Positions 1 through 10,690 of a stretch of DNA of 64,000 nt are shown piece by piece; position 1 is the first letter of the stretch, and each line of letters starts with the position of its first letter. Made by a program: the position numbers and the translations under genes. The stretch covers positions 15,615,223-15,679,222 of the forward strand of contig JABAKD010000008.1 of the NCBI GenBank assembly GCA_012845835.1. Direction: 5' to 3'. The notes beneath the pieces are model-generated. The model made no database searches. It saw only the letters and a program-made list of their open reading frames with translations, and was not told the origin of the DNA. The DNA is from Undaria pinnatifida (Eukaryota; Sar; Phaeophyceae; Laminariales; Alariaceae).

Positions 1-12
1 CGAAACTATCTT

Positions 13-105
13 CTCTTTTTCTTCTACACAACAAGTGGTCTTAACAGACACATTCATTGCCACCTTTGCAGACTTTATCACAGAGTCAGGGCCTCGATAC
101 GCATC
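13..105 (+). repeat. Direct repeat, left copy
   Basis: About 90 bases here match 3499-3590 in the same orientation, with shared blocks reading CTTCTACAC, ACAAGTGGTCTT and GCCTCGA in the same order. The offset is about 3,483 bases. The two copies have diverged by substitutions and small indels. They could be old terminal repeats of a degraded element whose interior lies between them, or a segmental duplication. I see no TG..CA ends or target duplication, so LTR status is not supported. Confidence 0.6.
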
Positions 106-3100
106 TATATATATAGTTATGAGGCTCGTCCTAAGCCTGGCACCACGCAACGACGTCCCGCTGAGGTTGTCAGTGGTTCGGAGAAGTTCGAGGAAGGATC
201 TGCATTCATTAAAAGGCGGAGGAAATACCAAAATGTTTTCAAGACGCAGGATCAGCCTCGACACAGAGGCATCATATCTACGAGTGCATCCAGTATAACG
301 GAACTGTTCGGGAGAAGAGACCGTTTTCACGCTTTACGTGAGAAGCAGGTGGGAAGGCTGCTATTAATAGCGCTATATCATGCGTGTAGCAGGTAAGGAG
401 TGCTGGTTCGCGCCATCGTACGCGAGAAGTATCCGTTACTACCGTTTTTTTTCAGGTACCATGTAGTACGTAAGATAATTTGTCCTTGTGAAGTTTCATA
501 ATATGACCAGAATAACGACAGCCGTAACGTGCGGCAAAGTCGTCGCCGGATCGGCTACTCGTCATAACGATGGGGGTATCACTTCTAGCCACACATCCAG
601 CCCCAACGAGGCTTTTCTCTCGTTGAGCACCTGCTTTCACGCTTTCACGCTATACGTACGCATCAGACTCGCGGAATATTCCTCAGCAAGTATTTTGACG
701 ATTCCAACCTAAAGTACTTATCAGACCCGGAGAAAGAGGGTATTGTATCTCACGTAACTGTTTTCACGTTTTCACGCATCGACGAATGTTCAACTTCTAC
801 CACGCCATTACGCGTACAGCAAAGTCTAGACTGCTGCCAAGCCGACACGCAATCAGCAAGATAAAACGGACATTGTCACGGAGAAAATACTTCAAATTCA
901 AATATGAGTGACGTCTTTCTGCCGGTGTGTAAAGCAGTTGTGACCACTCAACAAAACCACAGTGCAGCAGACACAGAACAAACCGACACGACACTCCAAC
1001 CGTACGTTCGCTGTTTTTCGGAGGACAAAACAGGGCAATTGCCCTCACTCTCATCTAGGCCTACAACCTGACCAACTAGACATCAAAAGCATTGCTCGAG
1101 CTAGCACTAACACCATCGACAACATGTAAACAACTGCTATTCGTACAACTACGAGTACATCACATCAAGGAGGCATCGGTGATATACGTATTTTTCGTCA
1201 GCAACCACGCAAAGTGTATCGTCAGCAACTAGTCGTACAACACAGTACCTGCCACGACTCGACCTACGCCATCTACAACAGAGGTCACCACCCCACCGAG
1301 CGCGATGACCACAACTCCACTGTCCAACAACATAGGAGCGTTCTTCGCTGCTGTATAATGCGCACGGTAATAACGGAGCGTAGCTACCTGTACCATTATA
1401 CCGAACAATATATACCGGAAACAACATATTGGTCAAATTTCGCTCCAAGTTCTCGTCTTGCACATGGAGATATTATACCATCGCCAACTGCAGTTCAACA
1501 CAGCGCCAGCTCGAAAACATCATGGCCTAGGATATTGCCGAGAACATGGCTACTAGCATACCAAACCCGTTATGTAGTTCGTGAGCTACAAACCAAAGCG
1601 TGCAACGATCTCTGTCGGTGTCGCCAAGACATAATGAAAATGACAGGAACTCGGGTGCTTGCCACTTTCATTCGTCATTCTTCTTTGGGGCACAGAGGGG
1701 GCAAACGCTTTGTTGCACCATTTAGTATTGCTAGAACAGCAAATACCGCAACAACGGCGAGCCGCAAACAGCTTTCTACTTGCAGTACTAAGGCACGACG
1801 ACCACAAGATGACGGACGACCATCGCCACCATGATCAGTTGCAAAGCTTTCATATCTACAGCAGCACCATCGGGATCAAACAGAGATCTTCTTCTACACT
1901 TCAACAGCTACGAAGAGCACGAAGAGTTGTTTCAGCACCAACAGCAGCATCAAAAGCAACACAACCACGAGCTTCGTTTGTTTCTTTGCAAACTTGTTTC
2001 ATGTTGGTCGAGGTCGTTTCTTTTCTCTTAATATATTCTTGTCGATTTACAGTACGCAACGAGGCTTGTATGCGTACGAGTACTACATGCAATTCTTTAC
2101 TACTGCTCTTACGACACGTATTATTATTACTGTACTCGACCTGCGTCGGCAAGTTTTTGAGTATATTTGTTTGGCTTTCTAGTGTCACCACGTAGTTTTC
2201 CACGAAACACGCGTCATACAAGTCCATACAAAACGCGGCATTTGCGTACTCTACTATGCTACCTCAAGTTTTGAGTTATTTCTTTCGCTTCTAAGTAGTT
2301 TAGTCAGCATTAACAGCAGTTTCTCCCACTAGAACGCACGGGTGAATGTTGATAACTGCTTGATGTAATATTTACGTGTGGTAGTGCACCATTAGTTCGT
2401 GCGAAAGATATTCCGCAGTACTGCGAGCACATGCTCACATACTGCAGGAGGTACATGCACAGAGTACATTATAGCGCTGGACATATGCATAGCTCCGCGT
2501 TTTCGACATCCTTCGACTTGATGTTTGGTGTAAGATTCGGTTGATAGGGCCAAGTAACAGTACATCAGATACTTTGTGACGCTTAATTTTGTAGGGGATA
2601 ACTCGTTGATTAACCAAACAACGTTACCACTATAGTGTTTCTGATATGTACGGCTACACTCGTAGCGTGTTACCGTGTTGTCTGGGTTTGTAGATTGGTT
2701 TTGAGAATGTACATGCGTAAAACTGAACAGTATGCGTTTCCTCTGTCCTGGACCACCGTCCACATTTTCTTTTTTTTTTTTCGATTTCATGTAGCTCTAG
2801 GTATACATTCAGGGGGCGTATTGAACACACAGCAGACTGGTTTACGCTTCATATCTAGAAAATGATACGCTGATAATTATGTTGTGACATGATTTCATCC
2901 ATAGTACAGCTGTTCATTCAACATATCATATGTCGTTATATTCGTACTTTAATTGTCTAAAAAAAAATGGAAACATCCATAATCCATTTGTTCATACAAC
3001 AGAGGTCTGAATATGGTAAACCGTTTGAATATGGAGAATGAAGTTTATCTATCTAGTGACTTCTCATCAACGGGGGCCCATTGGAACTTGGACTCTGCAG

Positions 3101-3498
3101 TCCATTAGTATATATTTTTATTCGAAACCATTGAACTGAGCACACTAAGTATCTTCTTCGATAGAAATTCTGGCACAATATTATTGAGAACCTTGGATGT
3201 TTTTTTTACGACGGTGTATTGTATACACAAGTTGTAACTAACTTTTCACCATAAGTATCGGGGAACGTTGCAGGAAATATTACGAGGAATGCTTAGAGTA
3301 GGGCGGTCGGTCGGTAAGCACAGCAACCCGTGGAGTACATCTGCCGTAGAAGGGGATGTTTAACGTTTTGATCAGGGCATGATAAGCCCAACCTCGGTCA
3401 CTACTTATGTTTCCTTCCCTGCTTACATCTCCCTCGTTCTCCCGCTATCTCCTGGATTTAACATTTTGGCTACATTAGCGCCATTCTGTAAGCAATCT
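106..3498. other. Interval without a recognised gene
   Basis: No family I recognise is encoded here. The longest frames are 1214-1834 (+, GTG start, 206 codons), 1659-2195 (+, 178 codons) and 1901-2227 (-). They overlap each other, have no recognisable domain, and look like chance frames in a region short of stops. A TTTCACG motif recurs near 323, 637-650 and 763-778. Short T or A runs occur near 2770 and 2960. The interval is bracketed by the direct repeat at 13-105 and 3499-3590, so it may be the worn interior of an old element. Confidence 0.4.
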
Positions 3499-3590
3499 TC
3501 TTTTCTTCTACACCACAAGTGGTCTTCACAGACTCTTCGGTGCCACCTCCGCATCTCAGGTCACAGTGTCAGAGCCTCGACACGAATCAT
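3499..3590 (+). repeat. Direct repeat, right copy
   Basis: Partner of 13-105. The match begins in the pyrimidine tract before CTTCTACACC and ends near GCCTCGACACGA. Beyond about 3590 the sequences no longer align. Confidence 0.6.
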
Positions 3591-3599
3591 AGTAAAATT

Positions 3600-4798
3600 T
3601 TCAATGTGGATGACAGCGTAGGAGCAATGACTAAGAGAGGCAAGAAAGACAAGTGAATACAGTATGCTAAAACATTCTACGAAAATACCCATACGACAGG
3701 GTATATATATATGCAGAAAATATAGGGACATCTGTATACAATGGATGTTTCCTCGTTATGTTGGGAGGCCTCCGTATGCCAACCGCGAGTTACACTTATG
3801 TTACGGGTACGCACACTAGCCCAGTACATATCATTAACGGGTTTCATGAGCATCCTGTATTCGCAACAAACTATCCACCCTCGTTTTGTGACCAAAATGA
3901 ACAGAGAATCCCCACTATAAGGTGGGAGCAAAGAGCGTGACGAATCATCCCATCTGCTCAAGGTCCGAGCTACATTAAGCTTCTGCGATGGCGATTGCTT
4001 TTGTTTTGTCATGCTTGGTATACATGTGGTAGAGATCAGCCTTATCAGCATCGATGTATATTTTACTAATAAAAATTACTGATGCCACGCCAGTAGGGCC
4101 GGCACAGACGCGATTAGCCAGCAGAGGCTCCTGAGACACAACCACTCAATGGACACTTTGGGGACACGGAACGATATCTGGTTGCAAAACGTAGTGATAT
4201 CAATCGCAGTACCAATGCCACCTTCACAAGAGCAGTAATTGAACCGCGTCGACGCAGAAAATTGTGTTTCCATAGGCTATGTTGCTTTTTTGGTGCTGTG
4301 CGCATGTGGTCCAGCAACACTAGTCGTATCTTTGTAAACTAACGGGTTTTTGCTGGAGTGCATTAGTCTTGCAATCACCTTCATTAAGCGATGAGCATCA
4401 GCGCAGAAACATGGAAGTGTCCATGTTTGGGTATGACACCATCTAATTAGACGGGAGTATCATGATGCGAAACTGTATGACTGGAAATACTGTCGCCACC
4501 GTTGGCTATCTAGGTATATTCCCCACTCCTTTATGTGGTGTGAGATCGTTTGGAGTGTAAAACAAGGTTGTGCTTCGGCCATACAGCAGTGCGCCTGCAT
4601 GTTTTTTTTTTTTTTTCACACTTTTACTTTCCAGCTTCTGGACAAGCCGTGGTCACAGGTGTCATCCCTTCTCCTCCCCGGTTCTTGCCTTCACTTTTTA
4701 TCGCGCATAGGGTTCAGCAATCCCACTGCTCGTCGATTGTTTATCGAATGTTGCTAACTCACGCTCTCGCGCTTTCCGCAAGTCAATTTGTCCACAAG
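3600..4798. other. Interval without a confident gene
   Basis: A 60-codon plus-strand frame at 3758-3940 and a 124-codon minus frame at 3677-4051 overlap. The plus frame has balanced composition and could be a small exon, but no splice sites or homolog support it. The rest (4080-4530) shows nothing I can name. A run of about 14 T lies near 4602-4616. Confidence 0.25.
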
Positions 4799-4905
4799 AA
4801 AAAGTCCCAACGAATTTATACGAGTATGCACTCGGCGGGGCTCGAACTCACGAACTGACCTATACCAGGCTCGAGGATAACCTGATACGCCACCGGGGCG
4901 ACCGG
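4799..4905 (-). repeat. tRNA-derived SINE-like copy 1
   Basis: Read on the minus strand, this stretch carries an RNA polymerase III box A (TGGCGTATCAGG, complement of 4881-4892), then a box B (GAGTTCGAGCCCC, complement of 4837-4849). The spacing is what a tRNA head would have. About 30 bases after box B comes a T5 run (complement of about 4798-4803), a plausible Pol III stop. The stems do not pair well enough for a functional tRNA, so this is best read as a SINE head or a tRNA relic. It belongs with the similar heads at 14800-14990 and 24560-24745, although those two resemble each other more closely. Confidence 0.5.
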
Positions 4906-6162
4906 CTTAAATGTAGCAACCGCCGGCGTTCCCGTCCCCATCAACTGTAGTCTACAGTGAAACACGTAGTCCACAGCTTACTGGATCGTTACCAAGTTAT
5001 CAAGCTACTGTCGAGCCATCCCAGGGTAAGGGTGAAGCAGAACGTTCCTGAGCTCTGAACATAAAGAGCTCAATATCTCGCCCAAAGCATGACTTCGAAG
5101 GCATTTCATCTCGCAACCCGACCATGCGTCTATGCCCCGGCTCTGGAACAAGTTATACTCATTAAAATAAAAACAGACCGGTAGTTCCTAACTTTAGAAT
5201 CTCCACCGGACGCAAACGTTAAAAATAAACCCAATAGCTGCAACCCCTACCGTCGGATGAATGCCATAGATTGGAAACTCCGTTTCACAGTGTCCGCATG
5301 TCGGTGTTTAGGTACTGAACCTCTTCTGAAATCGCTTGCGGTCGGTATGCTTGTCTTTGCACAGTCGCAACATAATACAAAAAATCAAAGAGATCAAGAA
5401 GGGGCGTTCCGAACCCTCCGTCCCATTGTTGGCGGCCGATAACGAACTACTACATGCACGCATACTGTTATTACTAATCCTTGGTCGTGATATGGAGCAC
5501 ATATGAGTAAGTAAAAATGTCTTTAATGTTTGGGTGTTTGTGCCTGACATGCCATCAGAGGTGCTCTCAAGGTGGCCAATATGACATCTCGTGTTTGTTG
5601 GCGTGCTAGCATTGGTAATAAAATAGTTTATATCTGATCAGTACCAATAGGTTGCATTAACCCGTCGTACTTTTTTTTCCGTCCTATTTAGCTCGTGTAT
5701 GCCTTGGCATTAAATGCGGGCCTGGTCAAATTGCTGGCTAGAAGAACAATCCAACAGCAGTTGCACCATTTTCGGTGGCATTACATTTCCAGATGTCTTG
5801 CCGCTGTACACTGCTTGCTTCTATCTTAGGTTTTGGTCTAAACGCTGTATCTGTTTTGTGGCATACGAAAATCTCGTGTTGTATGGGATTCCATTATAGG
5901 CGAGGTCTCACAATTGAAAAGAAGTTGCTGCATGCTTGTGAGGTTATCCGCCATAGCTGTGGTTCAATTTTGGTGACATGATGGATCAATTTGTGGCTCT
6001 ACCTTGGCGGTTGACAGTTTTTGTATCCCTTTCTTTTTCTTTCGGCAAGTTGCCCCATGTCCCGCCGGGCCTCTGGGGTACAGTGACTGCGTTCTGTGGC
6101 GTCTGGGGACAGACTCTCTGGCATACATGGGTTTGCTGTTGTATGCGCGGGCATCTAGTTTC
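4906..6162. other. Interval without a confident gene
   Basis: Short frames occur on both strands (for example 5257-5442 +, 5308-5550 -, 5714-5899 +, 5978-6175 +) without recognisable domains. Since the candidate minus-strand gene ends near 6163, the bases just below this could hold its 3' untranslated region or further exons. I could not identify a clear polyadenylation signal. Confidence 0.3.
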
Positions 6163-6396
6163 TTACGAACCGTAACATGTAACCGTGGAGACCAAAGAAA
6201 AAGATACATCGATCATGCATTCAATGATAATTAACTCTGTATTTCTGCCTCTTTGTGTCATCGAGCTGGGTGCGTCTACCAAGCCGGGAGGAGGACGATG
6301 TCGGCCCCGAGACCCTGCTATGTTCATGGGTGTCAGTGTGGTGCTGTGTATGGGGCTCGTTTTCGCGACGACACCATAGTACTCCAAGCGCAACAT
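6163..6396 (-). CDS. Orphan gene, candidate last exon 9
   Basis: The acceptor AGCTGCAG ends at 6397. The exon opens in phase 0, as exon 8 requires, and runs 77 codons to a TAA at 6163-6165. The first half (LRLEYYGVVAKTSP, STTLTPMNIAGSRG) is protein-like. The second half is less so, and a weak donor (TTG|GTAGAC) could end the exon earlier. Plus-strand frames overlap here without better support. Confidence 0.35.
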   Translation of the reverse strand: MLRLEYYGVVAKTSPIHSTTLTPMNIAGSRGRHRPPPGLVDAPSSMTQRGRNTELIIIECMIDVSFSLVSTVTCYGS

Positions 6397-9300
6397 CTGC
6401 AGCTATCCCCTCTATTGTTCCTAGTAGTTTCCTTGTACGAGCCGGGTAGGTAGAAACACCCTAAAGCCGGAGACACATGGAATCTGGCAGTGGATACCTA
6501 CTTTCTAGAACCCTGTACAGAAGCTGTGTGGATCACAATCGCTTCTTTGTATGTCTCGTGCGGTTAAAACAATGTCTAATCATATGGCCTACCAAACCCA
6601 ATCCGAGCAAACACACACAATCAATAACTAAGGCAGACACACAGCGTAAAAGAGGTTAGATTGTCGTCACACATCGATTCCCTGAGCACACTTTCATTCT
6701 CCCTTCCACATAACGCCCATGCGCAACGGCCAATGAAAAGCATTGTGGTTTTTTTCACCCCTCCTTCGCTCCGTCGTGTTGATAATTTCGTTACAAATAC
6801 AATACGCACACTCTCCTGCTGTTACACCTGCCTTACCTGTTTGGTCATACCCGAGCTGGGGGCACCAACCACCCTAAATATATCCATGTTGTCAACATAG
6901 TTGTAGCAGCCCTCGTCGAACGTGCCGGGGATTGTTTGTTTCGGGAATTCCAACGAACAGTCCTGGGGTTCGGGACCGGACCACATTTGCTCCACCTGGT
7001 AACCTGCTTCGTTGCTGACAGTCCACACGTACGCAGTCGTAGGTGGTGTGTACCTTAATTTTGGTACATACCATGCACTCTGCTTGCGCTGCTTGGTTAG
7101 TTCCGCGATCCCGCTCCACTTGGTTGTTATGCGGCCCTGTTCCGGTGACGCGGCAGGAGGGCGGGGGCGCAACATTACTGGGCACTCACCGGTCACCATC
7201 TGCTATAGTATCGAACACAAGCCACGGCCATTTTGATTATTTTATCTGCATTTTTTGCTTGACCAGAGTGCGTCGATGTGGCAAAGTCCTGATGTTACAT
7301 GGAAAAAATAAATGGCTTCCGACAACACGGAAAGCACCTATTGTACGAGCCCCCGGAAGAATAACACTGTACTGATTATCTTCCTCCAAGTTTATCCTGC
7401 ATTAGTAAGGAAACAATAGGCGAATTCACAATCACGATAAATACTTTATTCTATTATATATAAATGTATATATTAAGCCATATCCTTGCAACGTCCGTCA
7501 CCCCTTCCAGGAGTGTAGAAGAAAACGAATGGGAATCCACAAGAAATGGGGGTCATGAAGAATTCGACACACACCCTAGCGTTAATAGACCGGTGCCTAA
7601 TCCAGTCGATTAGCATTTACCTCGTCGGATAGGGCGTCTATTTCCCACTGGATACCCATAGTGCTGTCTTGGCTCTCGGTGTTGTCACCTTCGACCACGA
7701 TTTCGAGCTCGTAGTACCCGTAGGGTGCGCACACGTCAAGGCTCAGCTGCAGGGTGCTGTGGTCCTGTAGGGGAGGCATTGATACATCGTTGCCCTGTTT
7801 GTCCATATCGTCTGTCTTGAACACGCCAGTGGCTTCGAATCCGTCCACAACTGGACTTCTGCAGCCGTTGGAGCGTTGCCTGTATCCATGCCGAGGTACG
7901 CGAGTGTGTAATATGTCTCTCCCGTTATGTACGAGTGTACTATGTTAGTGCGGCCGGATCCAGTGTATAGGGATCCCCCCGTAATAAATTGGGCAATTTT
8001 GTACTACCGTGTCTTTGGAGTTTGGGATTCATAATAAACCCGGTCAAAACATGTGAAATACGAAACTGCGCAGGGTAAAAAACAACCCATCGTTTGCTCT
8101 TGTCCTGGTTTGATTTTGGAAAAATAACCTCTTGAGAACTAAGGTTGTTCGATATCGTTAGTACATTCCAAACGAATACGCGATTCGACCGTACCTTTCG
8201 TGTTTTTTTATTCTCGAGTGGGCAGTCGATGAATATGTTCTTCAACTCAAATCGTGCGTGTTACCTCAGGTTTGGCACTTGGGGCTCTACCAAAGTAGCA
8301 GCGTATCCCATTCTTTCGAAGCTCACCTCCAGCTGATGGCGTAGTTGTCGAACCATGGAAGCGGGCGTGCGGTCATGATGCGCATGTCTGTTGTTCCAGT
8401 TGATGGTGGCCGGCGCCGGTTACAATCAAGCATGCACGAGTAAACGGGGGGCAGGAGAGCGAAATACTTTTTGAAGGCAATATACTTTTGGGGATGCCAA
8501 ATTTGCTACACCAGTATAATACCAAAAAGTATATACATGGTATCTTTTGGGGGATTTTTCTTTGTGCTTTTGGAACTGTTTTTTTTCGAATGACGAGAGG
8601 TGGTCGACCCACCTAGGGTACCCAACCCTAATCCTAATCCAGGCTGCCTCATCCATGAAACGGTTACGCCCCGAGCGCAGTTACGCTGCGAATGTTTGGA
8701 TAGTCTAACGAAAAGGGCGGCAGTACAGTATCTGAAATAAATTGTCTTTTGGTGCGTAATTTTTTTCGGTTTGTGGGTCAATGTTAAGGCTACTCAACAA
8801 AAAACCTCCCCCCCCCGGTTATAGCACGAAGAACACGTACCAAGCATACCTAGACGGCATGTTGTGGACTATATCGGATATCCCACGGTACGAGTAGGGG
8901 TTGCACGTGTTGGACAATATGGTGTTTGTGGCCGGTTGAACTCCTCAAGTAAGGAACTACCGGTTGACGACGTAATTTGACGAGTGCAATTGTTCTAGGG
9001 AAGCGATAGACGCTTTGTCAGGTAAAGCGACCAAATACCTTTGAAGTCATGGTTCGGATGAGATATTGATCTCCTCATGTGAGGAAATAAGAAACTTTCT
9101 GCTGAGCAACTACCGTGGCACGGCCCCATGTTCAAATACCCTGAAGTCATGTAAAATGCGAGATTTGTTTTTTATGTACCAGGTGCGCTGTATATGTGTA
9201 TACATGGCTCCGAATGTGTGGTGGCATCTGCAAACACATCATGCCGCCAAATATGCTCGGAGAGGAGCGAGGGTCGCACCTATTCCATGGATAGCTGTAG

Positions 9301-9976
9301 TCGTATGACTATAAACCCTTGCATATTTACCATGCCGGAATGTACACATGATATCTGGGAAGGCGGAAAGGAATGGATAGGTTGTTTAGGATTTAGTACT
9401 TAGTTTTCGAGCATATCTTATGATGTAATGGGGAAACAATGCCAATTGTTTGAACCTTGAAGGCGCTTATAATACCTACATGTGGCCGGACCAATATAAT
9501 ACCGCCTATTTGGAACAGGACCAACCTACGTTTTGGGGGACACAGTACATGGATGTCGCATTAGACATTGTTTTAGTAGAGGTAAAAGGGACTAATAACT
9601 CCATGTGAATATGATCTACCTGGTGTAATTCGTTGTCTATTTGTGTTTGAACGTGCGGTGTACCAGGCACATGTTTACGTCCACAACGTGCGAATATTCG
9701 CCTAGCCTTAGGCACTCTTGGCGGTAACATACTTCCATAAGAGGCTCTCGGCCTCCGATAATCAACCTTTCCGAGAAGATTCACCATAGTAGAGCGGCAA
9801 ATAGCAACATTTTCATAGGTTGGCCAACTGGCCATTGTCGCAACAGAAGGCGTGCTAAGGTATGCCGGCTTCTGAACGATCAATTTGCCACTCAACTCAT
9901 GCGTAATGTAGTCGGGAAGATGGGAGTGGCTACTACCAAAAGTGAGCGAAGAACCTGAGAAATGTCGAGTATAATA
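6163..9976 (-). CDS. Candidate multi-exon orphan gene (whole locus)
   Basis: Nine protein-like open segments lie in one orientation. Most end at a good splice donor (GTAGGT, GTACAT, GTATGC, GTAACC, GTGAGC, GTAAAT, GTATGT, GTAAGG) and most begin after an AG. Three chains are phase-consistent when joined: exons 1-2, exons 3-4-5, and exons 6b-7-8-9. The junctions 2 to 3 and 5 to 6 do not fit in phase with the sites I chose, and a one-base frame break lies inside exon 6 near 7850. So either small exons are missed, the locus is decaying, or there is an assembly error. No domain is recognised. The composition (many Y, T, G, S, N; scattered Cys) would suit an extracellular or surface beta-rich protein, but that is inference only. 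The true start codon is not located and may lie above 9976. Confidence 0.45.
6837..7014 (-). CDS. Orphan gene, exon 8
   Basis: It follows CTGTCAG (ending 7015) and completes the split TG|C codon left by exon 7. The peptide includes NEAGYQVEQMWSGPEPQDC, then FPKQTIPGTFDEGCYNYVDN and MDIFRVVG. It ends at a consensus donor AAACAG|GTAAGG (6837/6836) in phase 0. Three Cys and acidic/aromatic residues would fit a folded extracellular segment, but no family is recognised. Confidence 0.45.
7072..7199 (-). CDS. Orphan gene, exon 7
   Basis: The acceptor CTATAGCAG ends at 7200 and the first codon is ATG in phase 0, matching exon 6. The segment is Pro/Arg-rich at first (MLRPRPPAASPEQG), then KWSGIAELTKQRKQSA, ending at a strong donor CATG|GTATGT (7072/7071). 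A competing donor, CCGGTGAGT, lies only ten bases in. If the exon 7 donor is not used, the frame stays open across the 57-base intron, so intron retention is possible. Confidence 0.4.
7621..8003 (-). CDS. Orphan gene, exon 6 (with frame break)
   Basis: This is the most protein-like stretch of the locus. From an AG acceptor at 8004 it reads YKIAQFITGGSLYTGSGR, then HSYITGETYYTLAYLGMDTG and NAPTAAEVQL. At about 7850 the frame must slip by one base to continue as VDGFEATGVFKTDDMDKQG, then LDVCAPYGYYELEIVVEGDN, to the donor GACGAG|GTAAAT (7621/7620). Alternating hydrophobic and polar residues with many T, Y, G and V suggest beta strands, possibly a secreted beta-sandwich module. A shadow frame is also open across the break, so the slip is inferred from protein quality rather than forced by a stop. 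Confidence 0.5.
8327..8505 (-). CDS. Orphan gene, exon 5
   Basis: It starts after an in-frame TAG that also forms the acceptor (GGTGTAG, ending 8506) and ends at TGGAG|GTGAGC (8327/8326). It is 179 bases and enters in phase 0 as exon 4 requires. The peptide runs from QIWHPQKYIAFKKYF through LLPPVYSCMLDCN to RIMTARPLPWFDNYAISW. The acceptor lacks a strong pyrimidine tract. A second GTAACC inside could give an internal donor. No family is recognised. Confidence 0.4.
8668..8731 (-). CDS. Orphan gene, exon 4 (64 bases)
   Basis: It is bounded by a textbook acceptor TTATTTCAG (ending 8732) and a GGGGC|GTAACC donor (8668/8667). In the phase demanded by exon 3 it reads through to a codon boundary and joins exon 5. 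An alternative phase reads VLPPFSLDYPNIRSVTALG, which looks more protein-like, so an indel or a different exon 3 boundary remains possible. It contains a short stretch resembling two telomeric units on the opposite side of the donor, which I regard as chance. Confidence 0.35.
8850..8943 (-). CDS. Orphan gene, exon 3
   Basis: An in-frame TGA lies just above an AG acceptor near 8944. The open segment, with ATNTILSNTCNPYSYRG and ISDIVHNMPSR, ends at a strong donor CTAG|GTATGC (8850/8849) with two bases of a split codon. This fits exon 4, which supplies one base. It does not join exon 2 in phase with the acceptor I picked. A possible 27-base exon between them (after TTCAG near 9146) would not correct the phase. 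Confidence 0.4.
9180..9308 (-). CDS. Orphan gene, exon 2 (43 codons)
   Basis: The acceptor is TTTATAG at 9309 and the donor is CACCTG|GTACAT at 9180/9179. The exon is 129 bases, begins and ends in phase 0, and therefore joins exon 1 without a frame change. The peptide contains PWNRCDPRSSPSIFGGMMC and MPPHIRSHVYTYTAHL. An in-frame stop immediately upstream of the acceptor argues against simple read-through. No domain is recognised. Confidence 0.4.
9530..9976 (-). CDS. Orphan gene, exon 1 (149 codons)
   Basis: The frame is open from just after an in-frame TAG (complement of 9977-9979) down to a donor reading CAAAAC|GTAGGT at 9530/9529. Without splicing it would run on to a stop at 9506. No in-frame ATG near its upstream edge is obviously the start; the first internal Met codons come later, so an upstream exon is likely. 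It has motifs such as HLPDYITHELSGK and VPKARRIFARCGRK and a basic patch after mid-length. I do not recognise the family. The donor falls exactly on a codon boundary, which matches the phase of the next exon. Confidence 0.4.
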
Positions 9977-10140
9977 CTACGACCACGGTATAATCGTGAA
10001 GAAGTATCTTCATATCGTCATGAGTAGTTATGTTGCAACAGTGTGGGCAAACGCTTAACTTGACCTTAGCGTGGAGGGTTAGATTGCGTGACAACAAACA
10101 ATTTGTATGCAGTAAAACTCAATGAGCGCAGCAACTTTGC
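9977..10140. other. Short interval above the orphan gene
   Basis: This should contain the 5' end or an upstream exon of the minus-strand gene if it is real. I found no convincing start codon or TATA-like element in it. Confidence 0.2.
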
Positions 10141-10144
10141 TGTT

Positions 10145-10690
10145 TTGTGCGAGCAAAAATTTGAGGGTTGAGGTCGTAAACGGTTTTGTAGGCGGGCAGT
10201 ATTGCAATACGGCTGTAACTTTTAGCGGTTGGCGGTGTTTCGGTTGTTGGAAGTAACAGCTTTGACGGTGAGCGGTTATTAAAAATATGGCGGGATTTTA
10301 ATCATCGGTATTGCAACACACCGGCTTTTTGTACAAACATTTTGAGGAAGTCAGCCGTGAGTTCGACGAATATAGGATTGGTACTGCGTTGGCGGTGTTG
10401 GTTTTGGCAGTAGGCGGGTTTTACGTTTTCGACGTTAATGTCGACGTAAACACAAACGTTGGGCGGTATTGCGGTGCCTAGCTATGAGTCTGGAACACAA
10501 ACACCTTTCGGATTGTTACTCTTGTTCCCTTTGAACAAATAGTTTGTACAGCGATCCCAAACAAGAAATCGAGGCAAATTCAACGAGACACGTGCTGATA
10601 CCTTTTTCACTATTAATGAATTAGGGTAGCCGCATGCGGAACGCTCAAACAGAGAGAGCCAAAAACTGTACCAACCTGAAACCAAAATCA
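10145..10690 (+). repeat. GGCGGTA-motif repeat, copy 1
   Basis: Dense in GGCGGT-type motifs spaced by T-rich stretches (for example GGCGGTGTTTCGG, GGCGGTATTGCGGTGCC). The last 250 bases (from GGCGGTATTGCGGTGCCTAG at about 10460) align with 37190-37430, including GTTTGTACAGCGAT and CAAACAGAGAGAGCC. Its right end meets fold-back copy A directly. Related motif clusters occur at 24925-25130, 37060-37440 and 45290-45630. Confidence 0.6.

Noticed and set aside
1214-1834. 206-codon plus ORF as a gene
   Set aside because: GTG start, no domain, overlapped by long frames on both strands; not better than chance.
4799-4905. Functional tRNA gene
   Set aside because: Pol III boxes are good, but the acceptor and T stems do not pair and no clear anticodon arm forms.
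8626-8642. Telomere-like ACCCTAATCCTAATCC
   Set aside because: Only about two units, imperfect, inside the candidate gene; not an interstitial telomere tract.
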